A stretch of DNA of 64,000 nucleotides from Pterobdella sp. o SKG-2022. Taxonomy: Eukaryota; Annelida; Clitellata; Hirudinida; Piscicolidae. Below are positions 1 to 64,000 of this stretch, one piece after another. Numbering within the stretch: position 1 is the stretch's first letter; each line of letters starts with the position of its first letter. The stretch lies in assembly GCA_964035795.1 (NCBI GenBank), contig OZ038321.1, positions 25,263,781 through 25,327,780 of the forward strand, written 5' to 3'. Both the position numbers and the translations under genes were made by a program. Under the pieces are notes generated by a model. That model was not told where the DNA came from, ran no database searches, and saw only the letters and a program-made list of their open reading frames with translations.

Positions 1-683
1 TTAACTTGCTATTTCTCTCGCTACAAAAGGATGGTTTTGTTTTCATTAATAGTTAAAATATGATTTCGCTTAAAGTTTCAATTCGTCACAATTTTTCACA
101 AATAAAACAAATTGGTCCAAATTTGCTTCAATCCTATTGGTGAGTAAAAAAAAATTTTTTTTCTAAAGCAAGCGTAAAGTGCTTGTGATGAGCCAACGTA
201 GATAGTGAAGATGATAATGACAATATGAATGAATTATTGATTCAATCAAAATCTTAAAATAGATTTTTTTGTCATAAAACTTCAGTTTCATCAACTCAAC
301 CAGGCTAACATTTTTTTACGTTGTAGTATAAGGAAACAGTTTCATAGTATAACTATTAAGCTTAAAACATTGAAGTATCTGTTTGAAAGCAGAAAAATGA
401 AAAAGTGAATTTTTTCAAACAATGTTCAAAATTTTCTATTCATGTATATACAAAATTATTTTTTTATATAAATATGTTTATATTATTTTATGCATTGCAG
501 TGTTTTTATTAACATACTCTTTTTATTAATTTTGTAAAAAAAAGAAATTGAAAAAAATTGGTATAAAATATTTTTGAAAAATTTACCTTGTTTTTGATTT
601 ATTTATTTAAACTATATTAATAGTGTATTTAGTTCTTTGCCATTACTAAAAGTAAATTCCTAATTCGTCGTAGGTATTTCGTA
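1..683. other. AT-rich 5' flank of ASCC3
   Basis: This stretch is very AT-rich and has no open frame that looks coding. No convincing TATA box or other promoter element could be singled out in the A/T background. An AG lies about ten bases before the ATG at 684 (in GTCGTAG|GTATTTCGTA), which could be an outron or 5'-UTR splice acceptor, but this is weak. Confidence 0.5.
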
Positions 684-31015
<30,332 letters not shown>

Positions 31016-31168
31016 TCATTAAATTTTTTGTATAATTGATTCATGAATTTTAAGAAAAAATTAATTCGAAAATGAAACTTTTTGATTTAAAATATAAAAA
31101 CTATCAATACTTGAAAACATTCCAAACTTTATTTTGGATTAAGCTCTTTCACAAACAGTGCAGACGAT

Positions 31169-31185
31169 TTTTATGTTAACTTCAG
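31169..31185 (+). promoter_or_regulatory. 3'-splice-like site just upstream of a start codon (possible trans-splice acceptor)
   Basis: TTTTATGTTAACTTCAG ends six bases before the ATG of the coiled-coil gene and 170 bases after the ASCC3 stop. A pyrimidine-rich tract plus CAG in this position is what spliced-leader acceptors look like in animals that use operons. No upstream exon of this gene is visible in the short gap. This is inference only. Confidence 0.35.
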
Positions 31186-31191
31186 TTTGAA

Positions 31192-32012
31192 ATGTATTCT
31201 CAAAGAAATTGTCAAAACATTGCTCGTAATAGCTCTTTTGACGAAATAGAAAATGAACAAAATGCATTGCAATTAAAATTGCAGTCGGTAAGATAAATCT
31301 TTTTTAGATTAGAAATGGAATGTGTTAGTATTCTGTTTTGTTGATCATTTTATAAATCTTGTACAAGGAAAAGAAAATGATCGCAAAGTTAGAAAGAGAA
31401 GTAGCTGAAGTTCAAGAAATGTGTGTTAAAGAAAAAATGGCGAAAGAATGCAATGAGCTTACAGCAAAACAGAATGATTTAGAAAATGTGAAAGCACGTC
31501 ATCAGATAACTGAACAAATTTACAAAAAAAATAAAGATTTTGTTGAAGAAATGGTTGAAAGGGTGAGATAAACAAAATACTATTAACATTGCCTAGTAAA
31601 AGTATCTGTTTTTATTTATATTTAGATTAAAAAAACAAAAAGCAGTCTTGAAGACAAGAACAAACAAAAAGAAAATGAGTTTAATATGCTATTAGAAAGC
31701 TGCAAAGATTTAGCAAAAGAATATATAATGGATGAAAATTACTTGAGTAATGAAGACCTTGAGAAAAAAAATTATCTGATTGATGAAGCCATTAATCATA
31801 TCAAAGAAAGACTACAGGCTCTGAAACATAATAAGTCTCAAGGTACTATTGTGGCAGTCATTTTTAAATTTTATATATTATAGAAAAATTTCTTACATAT
31901 TCAATCAATTTGATAAATAGCTATGAAGATGAAAGACTTTGAAAATATAAAACTAACATTCATGATGAGTGAGAAAGAGAAAAATTTTTTAAAATCTGAA
32001 TTACATTCATAA
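31192..32012 (+). CDS. Coiled-coil protein, 199 aa, family not recognised (4 exons)
   Basis: Exons 31192-31287, 31368-31562, 31626-31842 and 31921-32012 join in phase to exactly 600 bases including the stop. The protein is almost wholly Lys/Glu-rich helix (e.g. KKMIAKLEREVAEVQEMCVK, KKTKSSLEDKNKQKENEFNM) with heptad-like spacing and no signal peptide or membrane segment. Kinetochore, augmin or CCDC-type small coiled-coil proteins have this appearance, but I cannot assign one. Introns are 80, 63 and 78 bp, much shorter than most in ASCC3. The gene follows ASCC3 head-to-tail after 176 bp, so co-transcription is possible. The start was chosen because it is the first ATG after the splice-like site and gives a clean phase-0 first exon. 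Confidence 0.7.
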
Positions 32013-32165
32013 CTTATACTACTTTATTAAAGGTGAAAAATTGAAATTTTCCCATGATTTGTTAAAATTACTGAATTTATGGAAAAAAATTTGACTATTT
32101 TCAGATTTTTATTAATAATTACTTTAAATCCTCTCAACTGTCCTAAATATCATTAACAAAATAAA

Positions 32166-32405
32166 TTGTATGAATACATAAAAAACATAAATCTATCTAA
32201 AAATGTAATCATGGTATTTAACTTCAGTAGATTTCCTCAATGCAGTACTAATAAACCGTTCAAAAATCTTAACCACCACGATGGCGTATTTAATAAAAAT
32301 TTAGAAAAACAGTGTATAAATAGAGAAATTATAGGCAGCAAACTAACTAAAGTCAATTGGCAAAAATTTGAACGAATAAAAAAATACAAAAGCTGTGTTG
32401 AATGA
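32166..32405 (+). other. Short open frame of doubtful coding status
   Basis: An open + strand frame whose second half reads NREIIGSKLTKVNWQKFERI and ends at 32405. It follows a splice-like TTTAACTTCAG at 32217-32227. It could be an alternative last exon of the coiled-coil gene or a small separate gene, but frame and phase do not join cleanly with exon 3. No homology recognised. Confidence 0.25.
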
Positions 32406-32450
32406 AACAAATTTATATATTTTAACTAAACGAGAGATTATACAATTATA

Positions 32451-32546
32451 ATGGGAATTTTTAAGAAATTTTCAAGCTCTAGGCAGGGAGTTGGTGGATC
32501 CCATAGACCTCTGGGACCTCATTGTACCACTGTTACTTATTCCTCT
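32451..32546 (+). other. Possible orphan first coding exon
   Basis: ATG at 32451 opens 32 codons (MGIFKKFSSSRQGVGGSHRP...) ending in a consensus donor TCCTCT|GTAAGT. I find no partner exon before the opposite-strand gene begins. One splice-like acceptor lies in the palindrome just downstream (ATTTCAG at 32665-32671) but leads to an immediate stop. It may be chance, or a gene cut by the palindrome insertion. Confidence 0.2.
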
Positions 32547-32657
32547 GTAAGTCAAAATTTCATTTGTATATCATTTATAATAATGTCTATACCTTTTGAT
32601 GATTGAGATATATGTTCAAGTAAATGTATTTAATTAATAACTAAATGTATTTTTAAG

Positions 32658-32839
32658 ATGAATATAATTTCAGAACACTAGTTAGTTTATTAAGTTACAA
32701 AGCTTTTCGTTATCAACGTAACATTTTCAAGAAAGAGAAACCGTTAGAAAAAACGGTTTCTCTTTCTTGAAAATGTTACGTTGATAACGAAAAGCTTTGT
32801 AACTTAATAAACTAACTAGTGTTCTGAAATTATATTCAT
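32658..32839. mobile_element. Perfect palindrome, 88-bp arms with a 6-nt loop (foldback family D)
   Basis: Arms 32658-32745 and 32752-32839 are exact reverse complements by eye, with loop AGAAAA. The ends read ATGAATATAATTTCAGAACA and the arm contains ACAAAGCTTTTCGTTATC. A diverged relative with the same ends lies at 35157-35297 in an intron of the neighbouring gene. Perfect arms mean either a very recent event, arm correction, or an assembly artefact. There is no coding capacity. Confidence 0.85.
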
Positions 32840-32925
32840 TTACGGTTTGGCTTTTGAAAAAATCATTACGTATTTTTAAGAATTATTAAAAAAAATATAC
32901 TTTCAAACTGTGAATGAATTAGTAA

Positions 32926-35900
32926 TCAAGAAAATTTTTTGAATAAAAAATTAAACTTTTCGATTACATACACGTCTCTTTGATAATCGTGGAAACCAAT
33001 TTCTAAAAGTTCTTTCTCTGGATCGTTGCCATTCTTATGTTCAATTTCGTCAACTAGGTTGAGAAGTTTTAATATATATATTGGTTTTTTGGCATTTAAA
33101 TTTTAAATTTATCTTAAAATATGGATCAAACTCGAGTAATTAATAAATTATTTAATAAAAAAATCTGTATCGCTAATTAATTGCTTAGCTGAATGATAGT
33201 CGTAAATTTGAATAAATGTATCTTCATCGCTTACATTTCAAAATTTCAATTATGAGCTCAATTAATTAACATAATTTGCCTGAAATAATTAGATGTTAAT
33301 TTTTTTTTACCTGGATAATCGCTGCTTCTGTTCTTGTAGAGAGTGTTACATAAACATGCAAGAATGATGAGCAATAGAAGTAAAATCAATAGAACCAACA
33401 ACAAAATCCACCAATTTGGAAACGCTTGCACTAAATTATATATCAATAAGTTTGATTAATATTTATATAAATAAATCTAAGACAAACCTATTCTTTCTTT
33501 AAGATAAGCGTCGGCATTTTTTGTAAAATATCCATTTGTAATCTGACATGTCCATTTTCCATAGACATTTTTTCCAATATTTTTAAAATAAGGTACATCT
33601 ATTACAAGCTTTTCTTTTTTCACATCTAGTTTGCCATCGTTGAATTCTTTATCATTATACAACCATTTATAAGTTAATTCTGTTTCGTCGTCAGTCTCTC
33701 CTTTGCATACAAACGTCGCATTATTAGAATCTTCTTCCAAATCTTCCGGCTTTTGAGTAAATTTTGTGGTATCTGAAATTTTTATTAAGTTACGTTTTAT
33801 ATAAAGAATTTATATTTTTGAATGTATAACTTACCAAAGACCTTCAAAAAAGCGTTATCATACACGTATCCATAAATATTGGACACATTACATTGATAAA
33901 CGGCTGTGTTAATTTTTTTCAAATTATTGATTCTCAAAATTTTTTTGCCATTCGAAAAGCCCATATTTTTTTCTAAATTATCTGGGAAATATAATTAACC
34001 TTCAACTGTCTATCATAAATAAATTGAAATAATTTATTACCTGGATCAATTTCAATACCGTTCTTGTACCATTGAATTTTACCTTTTGGGTCACTTGGAG
34101 CATCACACATGAATTCAATATTGCTTCCTATTTCTCCATATTTTTCGGTAAGTAATTTTTTCCCCTTTGGTAATCTAGGCTGACCTAAAATTATGAAAAT
34201 TGATTTCACTGTTTAATTGAAAAACTAAAGAATAATCTATCCTGTATTCCGCTGGTGTTCGCTTCTCAATGGGATTGATTTCTCTCTCCCTTAACTGTCA
34301 AGTGCGTGCGTCTTTTACGTTTCATAAAATTATATATACCCTTCAACATAGTCCAGCTATTTTTTTGCTAGTCTACCACGAAAGCAACTTTCAAGCCAAA
34401 GAAGTTTGAACACGTCTTTCATATCCTTATTAGATTATACTGTTATAACTGTCCTACAAACTGAAGTTAACAACAGCCTGCATATCTTTCTTTTCCTCTC
34501 AATTCTTTCAGATGAATGCACATTATTTATCCCTTAGGATTCTATATTCTTTTCAACACAACTTGCCAAAAATTGTGTTAGTCTTCCAAAAAGATCTATT
34601 TTTTTGAAGGCAAATAGTGAGGCTTTCACGCCAATCAACAGGTTATAGGTTTTGGAATTAAACTTCATACCCATTAGCGTCTGTAATAGCAAAGTTTTTT
34701 TATCTATAACTTGGATACAAATCTTAACAAAAAACTCTAGTAGAAGGTATTGGTAGAATGTTTTGACGTTGTAGTTTTGGCTTAGCGAATGATCATTCTT
34801 CTTTTTAACAAAACACTTAATAGTATTTGAAACAAAACAAACCATGCACGTTTTTATCTAAAATGTATTTTTTAATGAGGCAGTTTTTAGCTAGAAGTTT
34901 ACTTTGAAATAGTCTTGTGATTTCTATGGTGAACTAACTTATACAAAGGAAGAGCTTATAAAGTTTGCCTCTAAGTCTCAGAACAAACTTGAACTCATCG
35001 AAAATTATAATTTAAAAAATTAATGTATCTAGAAACTGACTCATTTTGACATTAAAAATCACGGAATATTTTGGTATATTATTACTGATATTTTTTATTC
35101 TAAAATAATTCTTAGAAACAACTCACTTTTTGATTTTTCAAAAGCTAAAGCGTAAAATGAATATAATTTCAGTAAGTTTATTAAGATACAAAGCTTTTCT
35201 ATCTGAATAAAACGGTTTCTCATACTTGAAAATGTTACGTTATTAACGAAAAGCTTCGTATCTTAATAAACTTACTAGTGTTTTGAAATTATATTCAACT
35301 CACTTTTTACTTCAAATTTTATTGTCTTCTCGTCCATTTTACCATCGGAAGTTTTACCTACACATTTGATGTCTCCTTCATGTTCCTTTTTAACATTTTC
35401 TATGACTAAAATGGTCTCTGCTTTAGCATTGCTAATTTGTTCATCCACAAAGGTTTTTCCATTGATGGTCCAAATCACATTATATGATTTTCTGTGGGTT
35501 ATAAAGTTGATGTGAGAACTTAATTATTTTAAAAGAAGCTTTTTATTTCAACTTTATCTTATCCTACAAAAGTTTATTTCCAAAACGAAATGTTTTTTTA
35601 TAAATTTTCATTCGAAACCGAAGATTTGAGAAACAATCATTAGGTTAATCATAGCTAGTATTACCATGTATGTCATATTTATTTTGTTGTTTTATTATAC
35701 GTATTCTATTGAAAACCCAATTTTTTAAAATTTATGGCTTGATAAATTTCTAAACCATGATTTACGCTGATTTTTGCTAAAATATGCAATTTTTTTATAA
35801 AATCACTTTTTCGATAAAAAAGAAGCTTTCAAAACTAATTCTATCTTTTCTTTTTCACCAATCTTGAACTCAACCAAAATCATAGTTTTTAAACACCAGC

Positions 35901-37237
35901 CATTAAAAGTTTCATGAATTTTTGTGCGAGTTACTTTATTGCAAGTTTCTGTAATATTTAGACAATATCCATGTTATTTTATTCAAAAAATTTCGTTTAG
36001 TTTATACTTTTATACAAATTAGAATGCCAAAACATACGCTCCAATAAAGTGGCATTCAAAAGTTGCTTTCTGGCCTATCAATCCTAAAATAGTTTCCTCT
36101 GACGATTTGAACAACTTGAAGTCGTTTTCAACAATTTTATCTAAAATGAAATTTTTTAAATATATGAGCTTAAAAATGTATGTCAAAAATGTTAGTTTCT
36201 GGACCTGTGATTCTGAAGTTTCCATTGGTAGTGACTGTTTCGGTAGCTACCGAATATATGACGCTACACTTGTAATTCCCTTCATCCTCCTTAGTGGCAT
36301 ACGTGAAATATAGGGTGCCTGCGTGCGCGTTTTAGTCTCAATGCGGTGTTTGTCGAAGCTTGTCAAAATTTTAAAAAATACCTGATTTATCTATATAATT
36401 AGTGAGAGAAGATTCAACTTTTTTTCCTGTTTGGTCTACTGTATTTATTTTTTCCCAATAGAATTTTCTGGCATTCGGGTTGTCTGCATCTATACAGCGT
36501 AGATGTCCAACCCCCCCAGTAGGAGCTTCTCCAAATTCTTCTTTTTCACTCTGTGGATGCCAATTGTGGATGATCACTTGTGAAAAGTCCGAATAAGCTT
36601 CTCCCAGCTCATTTTTAACAACGCATCTGTAAAATCCAGAACCTTGATCAGCATCAACTTTCACTACTTTGTCATTTGGCAATTTTGTTACTTCATTGCC
36701 TTTCATCCACACTATACTGAAAATTTCATGAGATATAAAAATGTAAAAATGTATCGTAAATCAAATAGCTTTCAAAGATTTTAATTGATAGAATTAGGCT
36801 ATTTGAAATTTAATTGAGAATGAACCAAGCTAAAAAAAAAATTTTTTAATAAAATACCAGTAAAAATTATGAAACTTGATATTTATGGAACTGAGGCAAA
36901 TCAAGATTTAATATCCAACAAAAATGTTGATAATGATATCCGAATGACTAACTTTGATCCATTAGTGTCACATTCAAGTTTTGTTTCTCTACTTATGGAA
37001 ATATATTTTTTATTGGGCCAGGCTACAGATGGTGGAAATTTTGGACCTGGAATACAAATTCAATGATTTTGTACCAAAGTTAAGAATAAACCACAAATTT
37101 AATTGAACGCTTGTTCTAAACTTCAAAATAACTCAAGTAAATTGATAACAATGTGCTTAAATTCGACAACCTTTACACGAGAAAACTGAGAAAAAACTTA
37201 AAAAAACTGCTACAAAAACAACTTCACGAATCGCCAT
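32926..37237 (-). CDS. L1CAM/neuroglian-like receptor with five Ig domains and no fibronectin III (572 aa, 11 exons)
   Basis: Exons (5' to 3'): 37237-37177, 37046-36953, 36716-36382, 36318-36205, 36140-36038, 35491-35304, 34184-34041, 33981-33835, 33772-33488, 33430-33311, 33053-32926; total 1719 bases, all phases matching. Residues 1-20 form a signal peptide (MAIREVVFVAVFLSFFSVFS). Five C2/I-type Ig domains follow, with Cys-Trp-Cys cores (e.g. LECDTNG, IVWMKGNE, GFYRCVVKNELG; VYQCNVSNIYGYVY; FVCKGETD, GKWTCQITNG). Residues 497-520 are a Leu/Ile membrane helix. The tail reads SSDYPVDEIE then DPEKELLEIGFHDYQRD, close to the KYPV and GFHEYS segments of neuroglian tails. L1-family proteins normally have six Ig and five FnIII domains and a FIGQY ankyrin motif; those are absent. 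It is probably a cell-adhesion or recognition protein at the plasma membrane. Family assignment is moderate; gene model is strong. Confidence 0.82.
35157..35297. mobile_element. Foldback element, family D, diverged copy
   Basis: Ends ATGAATATAATTTCAG and GAAATTATATTCA match the perfect palindrome at 32658. The right arm contains ACGGTTTCTCATACTTGAAA and ATTAACGAAAAGCTTCGTATC; the left arm has lost part of its sequence. It lies in an intron of the L1-like gene, touching the donor of the 35304 exon end. Confidence 0.7.
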
Positions 37238-39243
37238 TTTGAAAATGATTTTATCAACCAGGACACGGACAATTATACTACAGTGCGCTTATTACACTAA
37301 TAATGAACAATCAACAGGTATGAGCATAAAGCCGGATAATAACTATTAATATTTATATCATGTATTTTTAAATTCAAAATAAATTTTAATGAAAGATAAA
37401 AATTTGATTTAAAATTTTCAACTTAACAAAGCTAAAATTTGTTGAGTATATACAGTTAGTTATTTTATACCATACACTTACTTCATTATAACATAAATAC
37501 ATTCAATCTTTTGAACAGATCTTACTAAGAATTTAGCGAGAACACAAAAGGCAAAATAATTAATACTTAAAAGTATGAATGTATGCAAATTTCAAAACTA
37601 AATTTTACTTTATTAATACATTTACAACGTATGTCAAATAAAATATTTCAATACTACAAGCGAATGACTAATCTTACATTAACCGTTTCCAGACTTGAAC
37701 TGATAAATCGAAATGGATTTCATTTCTAAATTACTCATATCGTATGTTTAGCGGCATAATAGATAAAATAGCTATGTATATGAACTAATTTTTGGTATGT
37801 TCAAGTGTATTGTTTGTGTGTGTGTATTTCTCTATTCAATACAGATTTAAATTAAATTTCGTGATAAAGAATCAAAGTTGTTGAAAATATCTTTTATGAT
37901 AAATATAATAATATATAAAATATTTAAAAATTAATAATTTTAAATACATATATTTTGTCTGAAAAAGATATTTTCAAAGTCAAAAAAATAATTAAATGTT
38001 AAATAATTTTGTGTATTTCACATGAGTTTACTTCGAGCTAACCATATTAATTTATGCATAAGTAACTAGTTATTCATATATACATTTTTAATAAAGATAA
38101 AATTATCAAAATTTATAACTTTATTGTTTAAAAATTGTGTTGAAACCTAACAAAATTTTAAAAAATGCATAAAAACCATCAAATCATTTACATTCATATA
38201 TTGTTTCTATCAACACTTACAAACTAATTAAAATGGAAACATCAAATTTTATTTGCATGAATCATACTTTGGTATAGTGTACAACAAACATGAAACGGAA
38301 TTAAAACAAACATTTTGAGCACAGTATCAAAGTTCTACTATGGCAATTGATACCACATAAACAACTCAAGTGACACTTAGCATAATAACTTCGTATAGAA
38401 GCTAATGGGTTTTAAATGATTTCAAGTATATATAAAAATTTTTTAAATTAAGCTTTGCCTTGTACCAAAGTGATTTTAAAGAATCTCCAACTGAGTAGCT
38501 TACTTTAATCCACCCATGAGTAAAAGATTTCATAAAAGTGGTCATAATTGTAAAAATCTTCGTTTATTAATGAAATCAGTTTTAGTTTCCATGAAAGTTC
38601 AGATAGTATGTAACTTGGTTCATATTTGAGAGGTTAGCTTCTGAAGGACCACCACACCAGTGAAATTACATTTCACAAAGTTTTGCTACTTTTATTTCGT
38701 ACTCAAATATTTATCATACAAATTTTTATAGCAGTTAGTATTAAAATGAAGAAGTATTAAAAATATTACAAATCTTTAAAAATTTGTGGTTTTTTCAAAC
38801 CAGAGCCACAAAATCACAATGGCTGTACCTTAGGCAGTGTAAGGTTTTTTATTGGCAGTTTAAAATTATCAAATACGTGCCTTTTAAATAATGATTTGTC
38901 TAAAAAACTTCTAATTTTCAAGTTAAAATCAAGAATTGTTAAAATATTAGTCTATTCTTCATAGTTTACACTGCTTAAACTCCACTTTATTTTCATTTTA
39001 TCCAAAACACATTAATATAAAATTATTTGTTTATTTATCGTTGAGGTCGCTATAAAATGTGCAAATAGCAAAAGTATAAACTCTGGGTTTTTAGGTTTTT
39101 CAACTTATGAAGCTTTTCAACTTTTAAATAATTTTCGTAAGTATCCAAACAAAAATTTCTTCGAAAAGCTTGAAGTTTTAGCTTATAATTCACGGGCTAC
39201 TTTTATTAAATTGATAGCAGTTAAAAAACTCAAGTCTGCGAAT
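37238..39243. other. AT-rich intergenic DNA, no genes seen
   Basis: Two kilobases between the divergent start of the L1-like gene and the downstream flank of VPS13D. No long open frame, no RNA gene pattern and no strong repeat. A short TGTGTGTGTG run is at 37815. It should contain the promoter of the L1-like gene next to 37237, but no clear element stands out in the A/T background. Confidence 0.5.
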
Positions 39244-39421
39244 CATGAAAACGCGACAATATTTGAATTTTTTATTTTGAGGAAACTTTTCAGTATATTC
39301 TCTATCATCATCAAGTAACTAGTTATATATTCTACATCACCATTGGTTACCTGATCATGATATAGAATATATCGAAAAGCTTCGTCGAAATAAAAAATTC
39401 AAATATTGTCGTGTTTTTATG
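39244..39421. mobile_element. Foldback element, family E
   Basis: Arms of about 76 bp: CATGAAAACGCGACAATATT ... and the near-complement ending AATATTGTCGTGTTTTTATG, with a loop of about 26 bases. The right arm carries ATATCGAAAAGCTTCGTCGA. Intergenic, 3' of VPS13D. Confidence 0.8.
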
Positions 39422-39980
39422 ATTCACAATTTTGAGGCTAATTATTTCCATTATACGTTTGAATATATTAAGATGAACGTTGGAAAATTTTCGACAAGAT
39501 TTGAAAAAAGAAAAATTTATTGAAAAATTCTTTTTGATTGTGCATAAAATCTATCAACATGGCGTTGAATAATTGAAAATAATTTTTTAAATATACAAAT
39601 TTTCAATACAAAAAATAAAAAATTACGAACAAAAAAAAATAAAAGTTGAAACTTGTAAGATATGTCAAAATGCTGATTAAAAGGAAAATACTATAATGAA
39701 GATGCAAATAAAATCATAATCAACTTCAATAATAATTATAAAAATCAACGAAAAATAATTTGATGCATAACTTTACAATGGATATTGAATGAAATTCAAA
39801 TGCGTGAAAAATTATAAAACTGAACATATAAAAAATGTATGAACAAATAACTCAAATATAAAAAAATAGTTGTAAAAAATAACAATAAAGAAAGAAAAAA
39901 CAATAGCAGAAAATGAACAGTTAAAACATCGATAATAATAATAAAAATAATGAAAAAAAAACGAAAAAAAGGTGAAAAGA

Positions 39981-64000
<24,020 letters not shown>

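Noticed and set aside
32658..32839. Rho-independent-type terminator
   Set aside because: The locus is eukaryotic and the hairpin is far too long; it matches other foldback elements in the window.
37177..37237. Apparent frameshift in the signal-peptide exon of the L1-like gene
   Set aside because: On recounting, the T run has seven bases, which keeps the frame open to a phase-1 donor; no frameshift exists.

Overview
The window is nuclear DNA from an animal: AT-rich, with very intron-rich protein genes, GT-AG introns, dense microsatellites and several kinds of transposable element. The phylum cannot be fixed from the sequence. The proteins are animal-specific in type but quite diverged from vertebrate ones. 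Short introns, a possible two-gene operon and this divergence would suit a fast-evolving invertebrate such as a tunicate, but that is only a guess.

Layout. (1) 684-31015, + strand: a complete ASCC3 gene. I can join 52 exons with compatible phases into 6102 coding bases (2033 aa): an N-terminal region, two Ski2-like helicase cassettes, each followed by a Sec63-type domain, and a C-terminal beta-sandwich. Its introns carry two degenerate non-LTR retrotransposons (12.5-14.45 kb and 16.0-17.8 kb, both antisense), a third LINE 3' fragment, a tRNA-like SINE head, tetranucleotide and GT microsatellites, and G/GT-rich and CA/CCA-rich minisatellites at opposite intron ends. (2) 31192-32012, + strand: a 199-aa coiled-coil protein in four exons, starting only 176 bp after the ASCC3 stop and with a 3'-splice-like site just before its ATG. 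(3) 32926-37237, - strand: an 11-exon gene for a 572-aa single-pass membrane protein with a signal peptide, five Ig domains, a transmembrane segment and a short tail. It resembles the L1CAM/neuroglian family but has no fibronectin III domains. (4) 37238-39980: AT-rich intergenic DNA with one long hairpin. (5) 39981-64000, - strand: the C-terminal part of VPS13D, running off the right edge, with a Tc1-like transposon (58017-59460) in one intron.

Long inverted-repeat (foldback/MITE-like) elements are scattered across introns and spacers, and several share a short core like ACGAAAAGCTT. One is a perfect 88-bp-arm palindrome. Two copies of another carry the same loop in opposite orientations relative to identical flanks.

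Functionally the genes are unrelated housekeeping or cell-surface genes: ASCC3 (ribosome rescue and alkylation repair helicase), VPS13D (bridge-like lipid transfer at organelle contacts) and an Ig adhesion molecule. I see no bacterial-style system, CRISPR array or rRNA. The most interesting features are intron architecture, the foldback elements and the reduced L1-like receptor.
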